Below, piece by piece: positions 12,128 to 23,862 of a stretch of 64,000 bases of DNA; position 1 is the stretch's first letter, and each line of letters begins with the position of its first letter. The notes under the pieces are model-generated. The model did no database searches. It was not told where the DNA came from and worked only from the letters and a program-made list of their open reading frames with translations. Source of the DNA: Diploscapter coronatus (lineage: Eukaryota > Nematoda > Chromadorea > Rhabditida > Rhabditidae); assembly GCA_964036155.1 (NCBI GenBank), contig OZ038423.1, positions 11,113,249-11,177,248 of the forward strand, in the 5' to 3' direction. The position numbers were made by a program, and so were the translations under genes.

Positions 12128-15100
12128 ATGAGTCGGCTCTATTTCCTTTTCTTATTGATTCCTGCTTTTTCTTGGGCAAATTCGAACGAAGACCAGCTCT
12201 ATTTAAATGAAGTCCGACATTTGGAAGCCGATATTGAAAGAATTAGAAATGAAGTCGCTGAAATGTAATTTTTAATTAGCATATTTTAACAAAGATTAGT
12301 ACATTTTTATTTTTTTCAGAAATTTCGAGCAGCAAGAATTGGAATATCGTAATCTCCTAGAAGTCCCACCTGGGACTCTATACGCCATAAGAATTGACGG
12401 AGATGAAATCTCCGACCCAGATTTGGCGGAAGAAATATCCCAGAGAGCCGGATATAAGATTATGAGAAAAGTGGGAATTTTAGGATTTTAAAATTTTATT
12501 TATTTCTTTATTTTTAGCTACAATCCTTCAAAAATACTTATATCGCGGAGCGTTTAACTCGAAGAAAGCGGAATGTCGACGATTTTCTAAGGGAACTCAT
12601 CGCACAGGTATCATTTTCACAAAACTTAATTTCCAACATACATTTTCTTTGAACTAAAAAGCGTTAGCATTTCTAATATTTTAAATCCAGTGATAAAGTT
12701 AATTCTGTTAACTCCGAATCTAGACTAAATAACAAACTGGTTACAGAGATCTTTAAAATGGGCTGAACAACTTAAACCTCTGGATCGATTTAAGAGAAAG
12801 TCAATTTTGACGAAAGGAGCGCCAGCCAATGCGGTAAGAGTAATGGGTTTGTTTCTTAAATCTCTAAAAATTCTAATATTTTAGTTCGAAGCCAAACCCT
12901 CCATGAAAATTGATGAAGCTTGGAAATTAGGGCTAAGCGGGAAGGAAGTTAACGTCGCCATTTTAGTGAGTCTCAAATTTATTGCCATATTAAATTTAAG
13001 AGCTTAGGACGACGGAATAGACTATTTACATTTGGATTTACTTCCACGATTTAACAGGGAGATTTCGTTCGACTTCGTCAAAGACAGACCAGATCCATTT
13101 CCAGAGCATGGAGACGATTTTGGGTATGTCAAATTTTACATTTTAGGAAAGTATATAAGTTTTTAAAGATAAATTTCAGTGGATTAGTTTTTCCTTAGTT
13201 TTAAAATGATTGAATATGTGAAAATCAGATTTATATAAACATGAAAATAAAAAAGTAATGAAATATTTCGGAAATATTGTATTTTTGGGGGAAAAATTTA
13301 GACATGGGACCCAATGCTCTGGGGTTATCGGGATGCATCCGAAATTAGCCAAGTGCGGTGTAGGTGTAGCTTCGGGATCCAGAATTGGAGCATTGAAGAC
13401 TCTGGGAGAAAGTGAGCTTCTGAACGACGCCCTAGAAGCTGATGCTTTAGCGTTTCAGTCAGAACAGGTAAACATGAGCTACTTTAAAATTTGTCTTTGA
13501 AGGTCAGCTTTTAACATGCACCAATTCGCTATATTATTGACTAAAGTGATAAATTTGTAAGTGTATTATGCGGAGACAAGCTTTTAATTGTGAACAAGTC
13601 GACTATTTATGATCTAAGATCGATGATATTTCAGGTCGACATTCTGTCCGCTAGCTGGGGCCCAAAAGATGATGGTAAAACCGCTGAGAAACCCGGCAAA
13701 TTGGCGCAAGAGGCTTTGAAAAACGGAGCCAAGATGGCAATTAGATTTGATTAGGGTAATTAGCGATAATCATCATAATTAGGGTCGTCATGGTTTGGGC
13801 ACGTTATATGTTTGGGCGAGTGGTAATGGCGGATTGGTCAACGACACCTGTGCGATGGACGGTTATGCCAGCAATATTCATACGGTCAGATAATTAAGTA
13901 GTTTAATTGGCTTAATTTCAACTAAATTTGCCATCATCATATTCAAATCAAATCATACATTTTTAGTTTAGGCCAAAACATCGATTTTCAGATCTAAAAT
14001 TTTACTATCTCGAAATTTTAGCTTACCTTCGGCTCAGTCTCAGAAGATGGTAGCCCCGCCCATTTTTCCGAGCCGTGTTCCGCAATTTTGGCTACAGTAG
14101 CCGGAGGGGATCGGGGCGTAAAAACTACTTCTCTATCGGGAACGTGTTCCGCATTTTCTGGCTCTTCAGCCACCGCACCGATAGCCGCTGGCATTTTGGC
14201 GCTCGGTCTCGAAGCCAAGTTAGTAGCTTAGTTTCAACTAACGTCATTAATCAAACTATTTTTTTGAAATATTTTTAAACAACTGCGTTAGTTCAGGGTA
14301 AAATTATCTTAGAAATTTAAATAGCGACATGATTTCAAAATAGACCTCTAAAACGGAATTTAGCCCGAAACTTACTCAAAGAGACGTCCAACATTTGATA
14401 GTTCATACGAGTAATCCGAATGATCTGAAAGGAGCTTGGAAAACGAATGGAGCAGGTTACTGAAATCAGTAAATTTAAAGTTAGCATAAAATTTAGGCTT
14501 GAAATTTTCCGATTACCATGGATTCGGTTTGTTTGATGCTGAGAAATTTGTCAAAACTGCCAAGACTTGGAAGAATATTGGCGAAGAGCACAAATGCTTC
14601 AAAACGAATCCAGGCAATTTGAATGGGTAACCAAAATTAAACATATATTATAAGGCTACGGTATTTAGACGTTTCACGCCTGAATCTCCCTTGACGTTGG
14701 AGATTCTGATGGACGGTTGCCGTGGAACGTCGTCTGAAATCAAATACATCGAAAGAATAGCTCTAACTGTAAACGCGACCCATAAATACCGAGGAGCTAT
14801 TAGCATTGAATTGATTTCCCCTCAGGGTTGCCTTATCCTTTCATATTTAAATAGGTCTACTAATTTAGGAACTCGAGATACGCTTTTAAAATCGCGAATT
14901 AACGATATCTCGAGCAATTCCATAAACGGATTCGCCCTAATTTCAACCCACTTTTGGGGCGAAGATCCGCATGGGAAATGGACTTTGATAGTTAGCGAAG
15001 AGGTCAGTTATTAAATTTTTAGATTTCCACCTTTTGGAAAATTTGAACTTTCAGCCCTCTATGAAATCCGAACTAGGCGGCTCTGTCAACGATTGGAATT

Positions 15101-15162
15101 TAACTATACTTGGAACCTCTGAAAATTTCATTGATCTAAATCCACACATCTCAAACACATAA
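12128..15162 (+). CDS. Kexin-type proprotein convertase (S8B), aex-5-like
   Basis: Calcium-dependent subtilisin-like protease that cuts precursors after basic pairs in the secretory pathway. Exons: 12128-12264, 12320-12470, 12518-12607, 12747-12833, 12885-12965, 13008-13123, 13302-13467, 13635-13736, 13783-13884, 14022-14218, 14364-14455, 14497-14626, 14669-15002, 15055-15162; about 630 residues. Signal peptide [14 protein letters not shown] at the start; propeptide ending in TRRKR, the expected self-cleavage site. Catalytic triad: Asp in LDDGID, His in GHGTQC, Ser in FSGSSATAP. Oxyanion Asn in WASGNGG. A P/homoprotein-B domain follows (SPLTLEI to KWTLIV). No transmembrane segment or Cys-rich tail, so it is short like C. 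elegans AEX-5 and unlike BLI-4 long forms. An in-frame Met upstream (12086) is possible but gives a worse signal peptide. The intron at 13737-13782 starts with GC. Assignment to AEX-5 rather than another convertase is inference. Confidence 0.88.
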
Positions 15163-18100
15163 TATTCAGTGGTATCCCGCCTTCCAATCAAATAGGTATC
15201 CAGAAAAAAACTCGTATGGTATTTTTTTTCCATACTATAACAACGCAATGTCGTTAGGCTAAAGAGCATGTTATATGCAGAGAGGAAACGAATTTTCCTC
15301 TAGGAAGGAACTTCACGCGGGGTTACAGCCTCACGCCTATATTACTTTTGACAAATTGGCTAGGGAGTCCGCTTGTTGCTAACAGGCGTAAGCATTAGCT
15401 CGAGTTTTCAACCACTTCAAGTTTTTTTTTTCAAAAATACAAGCTATTCTCTCCTTGTAAAAAACAATATTCGAAGAGAGAGGAAGAGATACCATAGGAA
15501 TTTTTCCTGAGTACCGATTTGATTGAAATGGAGGGTAGCTTTATTTAACTTAATTTTCTAAAACTTTAATTTATCAAATTGTCATTATTCTGGTATAAAA
15601 AGGTCACACTCGTCGGGCTCCACAATTTAATACCAAAATCTCGATGAATTTATCAATTCCATAAAAAGTTATGATGTTTTAAAAATCCAGAATTCTCTCT
15701 CAAATAATAAACATTTCTATGTGTTGTCCATGTGAATGGAATGGGCAAGTGGGCGGGGTTTTGACGAATAAAGAAAAAAGCAAATCGATTAAAAAGACGC
15801 AGAAGGCTTAGGCAATGTTAGATGAAAGCCGTCATTGCATTTGCGGGAAGAAGGCCCCCTTTTGTCACTCATCCTTAGATGGAATTGAATAGAGCTAAGA
15901 GTGAGTGAGGGTTTCATATATCCCATCTGTTTCAATGCACTATTCTTTATCATATGGATAAATTCCGAGTGCTTACATTTTGTCTTAGGATTTCGTATAT
16001 CCATGACACGTTTTTTCATATATCTTTCAGCGTGCGCAAAGATTTCTCAGAGTTTATAGCATTTTTGGCTACGAATTGTATGATCTAAAATCTAAAACTT
16101 CTTACATCTTCCATCATATTACGTTTCCGAGAATTGTCAGACTTTAGACAAATTAGATGTTTTTGAATTCCATCGTATTCCTTTCCGATTATAAAACTGC
16201 CAGAATAGTCAGATTTCTGAACATCAGTGACACGGAATTACACGTTTCAAATATTAAGGCATGCAATTAAACCTCCACATTTCAAAAGTGATCAAAAATC
16301 TCTCAAATTTCAAATCTGAAAGGCCGTTCGCGCAATTCTGGTTGAAAGTGGAAAGAGCGGTGCAATAGACTATTGTTATCTTGCAAGCATTTGCAACAAA
16401 CAGCAGAATTATCCAATAAAGGCCGGGAAAAAATTGCGAGAAGCCCACAAAGCTACCTTTCAAATTCACCCCTCTGCAAGTCTACTCTTTCATGGCTACC
16501 TCCACACAAAGTCGTTGCATAGTTCATGCATTTTCACACGCTTCTCTGAGCTCTTCCCCCGCCGACGTTTCAATTTCTCACGTGTTCACTTGTTGAACTA
16601 TCAGAATCGTATATTTCATTCGGTTTTCTGGAATCTTAGCCTATCCTTTATCATATGCTAATTTCTTTTTTTTTGTATATATCATCCATTTCAAACCCAT
16701 TCTTTAGCTGTTTGGAAAAAACTAGATGTTTTTCACTTAACCCCAAATCATATTGGTTTCAAAATGTGTCGTAACAAATGTTCACTTGTAAACAGACATG
16801 TTTTCCAGCCGTTTCAGTGGATTTTGACCAAATTTTGGTGGCTAAAGCTCAGTCAGCAATTTTTCTTCGCTCTCCCTCCGAAATTCCCCGGAGAAAAATG
16901 CGCCGATCGGGAGTTTGGGCCAATTTCTGAGGAAAATATGACAACCAAGCGCGAAAAATAGGTGCTTACTTTGAAGCAAGAAAAATTGACCATTTGAAAA
17001 GAGAAATATGAAATATGGATAGATGAAGTATAGCTTTCTGAGGAGAGTTTAAAGGCCGATTTTCATGAACCACATAAATTTGAAGTTTTTTATGTTTAAA
17101 TAGTGATCTTTACCATCAAAATTGGTATTTTTCACCAGAAAAAGTTTATCTTCAATATTCAAATCGTTATTTTTACTTTTTTAAAGTGATAATAATTTAT
17201 GTTTAAAGTATGGAAAACTGATCTTCATCGAAATTTCGTTTTACTTAGTCAAGTTTCACTTTCTTCAAAGTGTCCTTTCTTCTCTGGTCCTTTTGATGAG
17301 TGTGCTTCATCATTATCCCATCATTTCTTTCCCCATCTATCTCTTTCAACTTGCCGTTTATTCTTCTTATTTCATTCCCTTCCCCTCTTCAATTTCCCTT
17401 TGTTCTTTACCCTTCAAATGGCTTATCGAGTTGTGTTTTTGACGGCTTTATCGACACAATTAGTAGGTTTTCCAATAAAAAGTTGTGAATTTTCGAGAAT
17501 TAAGGGCACTTATTCTTAAAAATCCATCAATTTTCCAGGTTTTCTTATTAAAAAAACTGATCTTCACCAAAAATAATGATCTTCCATATTAAATTTTCTA
17601 TTTTTACAAGTACTTTATAAACTCGTCATTAAGTTTCCTTTTAAAAATTGCGACTTTTTCCCTCTCATTTTTGAGGAAAACGTTTCTTTTTTAAATCTGT
17701 ATCAAAATTATACTTTAAAACCAGAAACCATCACGTCACCAAAATTCTCTCCCAATTTTGAGGGACATTTTTTTGTTCCCCGAATTTGCTCCTCAAATCC
17801 AGTAGAGACGCTGTCTTTCGTAGGAGGTTCTTTGTCTTTCTCCTCAGATGGCATGTGGAAATAAGATGAGCTCCGCACAAAATGGAATTGGATCGAGAGG
17901 AGACTTCTTATTTTTTGAGAAGGGGAAAACGATCTATTTATTCGAATTTTTTTACCTCTTTTTTATTTTCTGTTCTTTTCTTCTGAGTTTTATGACGTAG
18001 ATCAGCTTTTATTTAATAAAAGCTTATTTCTCGTTTGGAATTTCTAATTTAGATTCATGGAAAAAGCTAATCTTCATCGATATTTGATCTCTTTTTCTAT

Positions 18101-18659
18101 GTTTTGATCTCTTTCCATTCAAATCAAAATAGTTTACAAATTTCCTGCTGCTCTGACATGGATACACTCTCTTTGTTCGTTGAGTTGCCAGAATGAAAGA
18201 GAGAGAAGGAAAAGGTTAGAAAGAGCAGAGAAGAAAAAACCAGACGTGTATTTCTTGCCTTTGGCAGATTCGATTTCAGCCGCTTCTCATCTACCTTCCT
18301 ATAATTCTGCCACACTCTGCAAAATCCATCAATTTGCAATTTTACAGCACACTTTTGTTGATCTTGAAAATGATATAATTTATCCTACTTTTTATAAAGG
18401 ACAGCACTGTCACTTTTTGGGAAAATCTTGCTAATTTCAGTTTTTTCGTAAACTTTTTCATTTCAAAAGTGAATAGCTTACCTTCTCTTATAATCTTGCC
18501 AACCTTTAACAATCCTAAAAGAGTCCACTCTTCGACTCGTTTATTGATTTTAAAATATGATAATTTATGATTTCTATAGCCCTGCCGCGCTTTGTTAAAG
18601 CCACAAATTCTGCCATTCTTCGGCGCGCTTGACTCATCTCTCCAAATTGGATAATTTGT

Positions 18660-18874
18660 ATACAAGCTGGGTTCTGCGGTGGTCGCTAATTTGGGTTGTT
18701 TTATTCCTCAGCAGAATTAGCCTCGTTGAATGTAAAATTTTCCGAGAAAAGCCGCCGGACGAATTAGGGGCGTCTAAGTCAAAAACAGCCCTAAGCGAAC
18801 CGGGAAGTGCCCCCGACCCGCAAAATACTCCCTTAGGGCATTTGTATCAGGCCCCTATCGGGGAACTTCGCTAA
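18660..18874 (+). other. Orphan coding-like open stretch with a hydrophobic segment
   Basis: An open frame of about 71 codons with more GC than its surroundings. It reads as a hydrophobic run (WSLIWVVLFLSRISLVEC) followed by a hydrophilic, Pro/Ser/Lys-rich part (FREKPPDELGASKSKTA, then GHLYQAPIGELR) and a stop. It has no in-frame ATG and no clear acceptor, so it is at best one exon of an unassembled gene, perhaps a secreted peptide precursor. A chance open frame is equally possible. I do not recognise a family. Confidence 0.25.
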
Positions 18875-18879
18875 TTCGT

Positions 18880-19208
18880 GGTGCTAAAGGATAGCCCTCA
18901 AAACGGATGATATATACGATTTTCAAATTTGGACATTTAGTAAAATTTCCCATATCAACTTCACGCACTATCTGAGAATTTATCTGATCACGTGCTGAAG
19001 GATGAGTCCTTAAACCCAGTTTGTATATCGAATGTTTTTATCTGAGTTCTTAATCATAACTTTTGATTTCCCTCTTTAAAAACTAATTTTCTCGTAATAT
19101 TTAAGTATAGATATTCAAAACCATCTGCTATTTGACATTAGCATACTTTCAATTTCCTCTAGTCGCGTGTTGAAAGATAGGCAGACAAGTCCGTCTGGTA
19201 TATTCTCG
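18880..19208 (+). repeat. Three diverged copies of a ~40-bp segment
   Basis: Copies at about 18880-18920, 18991-19033 and 19165-19208 share a GTGCTRAAGGAT-like start and a GTATAT-TCG-like end, separated by about 17 variable bases. Similarity was judged by eye. Function unknown; small non-coding RNA repeats and decayed transposon pieces are both possible. Confidence 0.3.
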
Positions 19209-21343
19209 AACCAATTGCTCTCTCGCCATTCATTTACACTAGAAGTCTTGATCGGCTGACAGCCGTTTCTTTCTTTCCTCTCTCGTTTTCAGTGTTCTCT
19301 ATTTTAGCTTCATGTTTATCATTTTGATGATCATTGCTAAATGCTACTTTTCCCGAGATATAGATCATTTTCAAATTGGCCCTGAATTTTATTAAACTAT
19401 AGAAAACCCCTATATTTAAAATATGAAACCCTGTTCTTCATTTGAAAATTTTCGATATCTTACCCATATCTATTGAATCAAATATAATTTATCAAGATTT
19501 TTTAGTCGTAGTTTCCCTAAAATAAAAATATCCTGCCCTAGTCTTATATTTTATCCCAGTTCTTTCATGTCACTTCTCTAAAATAAATTCTTTCTTTTTA
19601 TTTCCTTATGTTTTCACAATTCGTCTATCCATGCAAAAACTGCATTCCGCAGGGTCGTAAGCTCTATCTCATTACTTTTCACATAGCTTTATTTATGCGA
19701 AAGCTATAAAATCTCACTTCTATACTTATGCATATGACTTTAAGACCGTCCAGAATAATTTATAAGTGCCCGGAAATCTCTCACTAGGTATGAATGAGAT
19801 ATCCAGATTTTCGTGGGCGATACAAATTGCATCATATTTTGGCTAAAAAGCACAAATCTATCTAACTTTCACTTTTTCAGGAAAAAGACGTATATTCTCT
19901 GCTCTGTTACCTTGCTTAGGTTTCTCGGTTAAGTGCCTATTTTGCTCAATTATTCTAACCGCCTTTTCCGTTTATATTTTAACATTGATGAAATATTTAC
20001 GTTTTTCGAGTTTGAACTCAGCAATTTTGCCTATTCTAGAGACTGAATTTTCTCCTTCAAGTCAAGTCGAAAGAGGGTGAAGACCCTTTCCCAGATATGC
20101 TTAATCCGATTACCTATGAAGAGCTCTCATATATCCCCGTTCCTCTTTCTTGAAAATCCAGGATGATCTCCACTGCTCTTATTATTCGCAACATGTGAAT
20201 CACTCATCACATGTGATAAAAGCGTATGATTATTCGCCCAGATTTTATACGACGCAGTGAATTTGAAAATGATTTGGGCGAAGATCAGCTTTGTTCTCCA
20301 AAAACGAAACTTTAGCTCTCTTGCATAATTGCTAATGTAATTTAGGCCCTTTCGGGGTGACGAAATGACTTCTCAAATAGCCCTCTTTATTCTTGTTTAT
20401 CTAGAACTCGCTGAGGATTTTCCCACAAACCCACTCTTAATTAGCATTTAGCCAATTATATCTCAGACGTTTTTCGATTTGCATATTTCCATCATTAACC
20501 TTCAAATTTTTCACTCATCTTTATATTCAATCCATTTTCCTGGCCTATGCCTCGCACAGCGTAGATCTTATTATTTGAACGTTCAAATTATAGTTTAAAC
20601 TATGGCTCAGTCGTTCCAAATGTGTGCATAATTATAGACCAGATGTGTTCTGATTCCTACGTTTAATCGCGGGGCCGGGATTTCTGATTAAAACTCAGAA
20701 CTATTACGTTTTAAGCTATGTTCTTAAATTTTCTAAGCATGCCCTTCCTCGAATAAGAAGGGCCACTTTTCGCAATTTTCGCATTTTTCTTTACACTTCT
20801 AAGTTTTGCGATCTAAAAAATAATATTTCATTTATGTTGACTTGCCCAAGAATTTCGTGCGCCTAAGCTCACACAGGGGAAATTCATGCAAATCGAGTTT
20901 TCCTTTTTCTTATTTAGCCAAATTTTTCTCCGACGACTTTTCTATTCACGTATTTTTCTAACATCAGAATCTCACGTGTTTATCCAGGATTTTATCTAAT
21001 TGAAGGTACTTTTCAGAATTTTTCTAGATAAAATGAACGTCAAAAATGACATGGATATTTTTAGAATGCTCTTCCTCATCATCATAAAATGGTCATTTTC
21101 ATAATATGCATTGCATAACATAACATAACATCTCCTAGACCAAAAATCATATTTTCTTCTGAATATGTGGAATTTCATTTACTAAAACGTTCATTTTCCA
21201 TTATGCATAACAATTCTAATATGAATAGCATTAATATTTCAAAGTACATGTATTTTTTTTTCTCGAAATTCTATCATTTTCGCTCAATTTTTAAAATCTG
21301 AATAAATTCTCAACAAATAAATTTTTTAATTTCAGAGCCGAAA

Positions 21344-23862
21344 ATGGGTGACACCGACTCGGAAGGCTCTGTGATGTGGGAGATTTTCAACCAGGTAGCA
21401 TATCTTAAAATAGCTGAATTTCGAGAGTTAACTTTACTCTGAAATAAAAATCTTAAGCTTAATGTATGCTTTTATGCTTAATTTTGACTTTAACTATAAG
21501 CTCCATTTAAAATAACTCCGAATTAAATTTCAGGTAGCAGATTCCGAGGCCCTAATTTGGATGCGAATGAATTCAAGGATACTACTCCCTATTTTCTCAC
21601 TATTCGGAATATTCGGAAATTCGATGGCTTTATTGTTGATTAGGTTAGAAAATTATAGAATTTCTTAAAAGTTTCTTTAAATAATACAGAAAATTGGTGA
21701 AGATGAGCTTTTCTATATATAACATCAATTTATCTGTAGATTTTCTCAAAATATTTCGAAAAATTCATTAAGATCAGTTCTTTTTCCTTAGACTACTTTA
21801 AAATACTGCCTTCAGAACCAACTTCTGGCTGAAACGCCTAACATCAAACGATTACCTATGTGCCTTGTCGATATCGAGCTGCATTTTTTTATCGACCGTT
21901 ATAATTTCTTGGGCCGACGTCAATTTTCTGCCTCTATATGGAGAGTCCGAGATTTCATGCAAGGTAAATTACAAAAATCGATAACAAATTGAAAAAAACA
22001 ATAAAAATAAAAGCATCCATAATATTTGACAAAATAATATATAGAAGTGAAAATAAAAATGAAAAAAATCAATCAAATTTGTCGATTTTTTCAATTTTTA
22101 GCTCTTCACCTTCCTGGCGCACTTTTCCGATTTCATCTGCGTTTGGATGATTTCTTGGATTTCTTGCGACCGAATGATAGTCCTTTATAGGCCAGGAATA
22201 AGAAAATGGATTTGCACGAAAAAATTCGCCAGAAAACTTACCATTGGTAAGACTAATTTTGGTCACCAATGATACAATCCTTGGCATTCATTATACCATG
22301 TATGAGACCTTTCAAAAATTGGATTTCAGTCACGGTAATTCTGTCAGCGGTCCTTTACAGTTGGGTGTTCATTTTTGCCGGTCTGGAATACGAAAATGAA
22401 CGATCTTTCTGCGGACTCTCGCAAAACGCATCATTTTTCGGGTATTTTTAAGATTCTTCATGAATTATACAAATTTCCTAGCAGATAAAAACTGATCTTC
22501 ATCAAAATTTCAATCAGGAAATTTTCAGATGCAACGTATCCGACAAATATTTCGTTTTCACTTTAGTGGACACCGCGATATGTACATTAATTCCGGCTAT
22601 TCTAATTATCATCGTCAATAGCTTCTCGACCTACCGATACAGGCAATGCATGAAGATCTATTCATCAGGTATCATACTAATTAACTAGTTTAATTTGAAG
22701 ATATGAAATAACTAAAACTAAAATAAGCTATTTTTAAAATAATTAAGTCTTAAGTCAGACATGATTATAGCTATTAAAATGTAATAAATCGTTAAACTAC
22801 TTAGTTCAAACCTAAAAATAAAACCCATTTAAAATATTACGAATCATTTAAATTTAAACCCAGTTAAAAATAACTCAGACTATAATTTCAGGAGTTCTTA
22901 GAGTCAGATTCCTCCGAGGTCCGCCCACCGATGAGCAAACCCGCTATGTAAGCGTAAGTTTGGGAAGTGACGTTGAAAAAATTCCGCTTTTAGGAAGAAA
23001 CTACAGCGAAAAAGCTATTATTGAGCACCTCTAATCACACTAATACCCAACATTCGACCCAATCGCATAGGTAATTTAAAGATGGAGTCAAATGGATGTT
23101 TTGAATTTAAATTTGAAGTTAAATCTCTGGATCTTGAAGTTAAAGTTAACGCTTCAAACTATATATACTAGTGATCTGACTTTTAAATTAAACCTTTAAG
23201 TTTGAATTTTAATCTCAAACTCTAGATCGACAGCAAACTGCGGGAGTAAACTCCGATCTTCTGACCTGCAACTTAGTCGAACCTTGTTGATCGTCACCTC
23301 GACATTCGTCCTTCTAACCGTTCCATCCTACTGTATGCGAATCATACAATACCTATTCTCTCCTTCCAGGTACGTTTATTGATAAAAATCGAAATTTACG
23401 TCTGGCATTAAAAAACCTGAAATATTCAACATTTTACACCTAGAGTTAAAATGATATCTAAGTTTCGGTTAATGTAATTTATGATTGATTCAGCCATCTA
23501 TTCCACCTAATTCATTATCTAACCTATTTGATCTACTACTGGCATCATTCGGTGCTATTCTACATGTACATATTTTGGAGGTAAGATAATTCAGATTGAA
23601 GAAAAACTAAATATCTTTAACGTTTCGAACATTTCTCTAAGCATAAATTTGAAGAAAAAACGAATTATTTCTAATTAGTTTATATGGAACAGATCTCAGT
23701 TTCAAAGTTCTTGGTATTTGTTTTATTCCAAATTTCAGTCCCCAAATGAAGAAGCAACTCAAGCCGACCGCAATGCGACTTCTGGAATGTTACTGCTTCA
23801 AGACCGTCCCTGAATTTGGCCATCGCTCCACGTCCATGCAAGAATTCAACAACAAAAATTGA
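21344..23862 (+). CDS. Rhodopsin-class GPCR, peptide-receptor type, atypical TM7
   Basis: Seven-transmembrane receptor of 399 residues (397 with the alternative donor). Exons: 21344-21394, 21534-21643, 21816-21963, 22102-22246, 22330-22441, 22529-22668, 22892-22953 (or -22947), 22994-23070, 23226-23369, 23494-23580, 23739-23862. TM1 ends with GIFGNSMALLL (the conserved Asn). TM2 includes LCALSISSCIFLSTVI and TM3 includes WMISWISCDRMIVLYRPG, with DRM in place of DRY. The Cys before TM3 (ISCK) and one in extracellular loop 2 (FCGL) can pair. TM5 is TLVDTAICTLIPAILIIIV. TM6 has VPSY where CWxP is usual, and TM7 (YLIYYWHHSVLFYMYIFWS) lacks NPxxY. The tail has ECYC, a likely palmitoylation site. 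Two tandem donors 6 bp apart (22948, 22954) would insert or omit two residues in loop 3. Ligand unknown; a neuropeptide receptor is the best guess. Confidence 0.8.

Larger units (their letters stand above)
15163..21343. other. Long intergenic region (about 6.2 kb)
   Basis: Lies between the convertase and the GPCR. No multi-exon gene could be assembled. Contents: pyrimidine-rich and GAGA-rich patches, dispersed GATCTTC motifs at 17105-17230, 17555-17590, 18061-18085 and 20278-20297, an orphan coding-like stretch at 18660-18874, and three related ~40-bp segments between 18880 and 19208. Probably holds the distal promoter and possibly non-coding 5' exons of the GPCR, whose first recognised exon begins at an acceptor near 21335. 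Confidence 0.4.

Noticed and set aside
15926..15970. CTGTTTCA string like the nematode piRNA (21U) promoter motif
   Set aside because: Single occurrence without a cluster; the 8-mer is expected by chance in this much AT-rich DNA.
18991..19033. GATGAGTCC string reminiscent of a hammerhead ribozyme core
   Set aside because: The CTGANGA...GAAA arrangement and pairing stems are not present around it.
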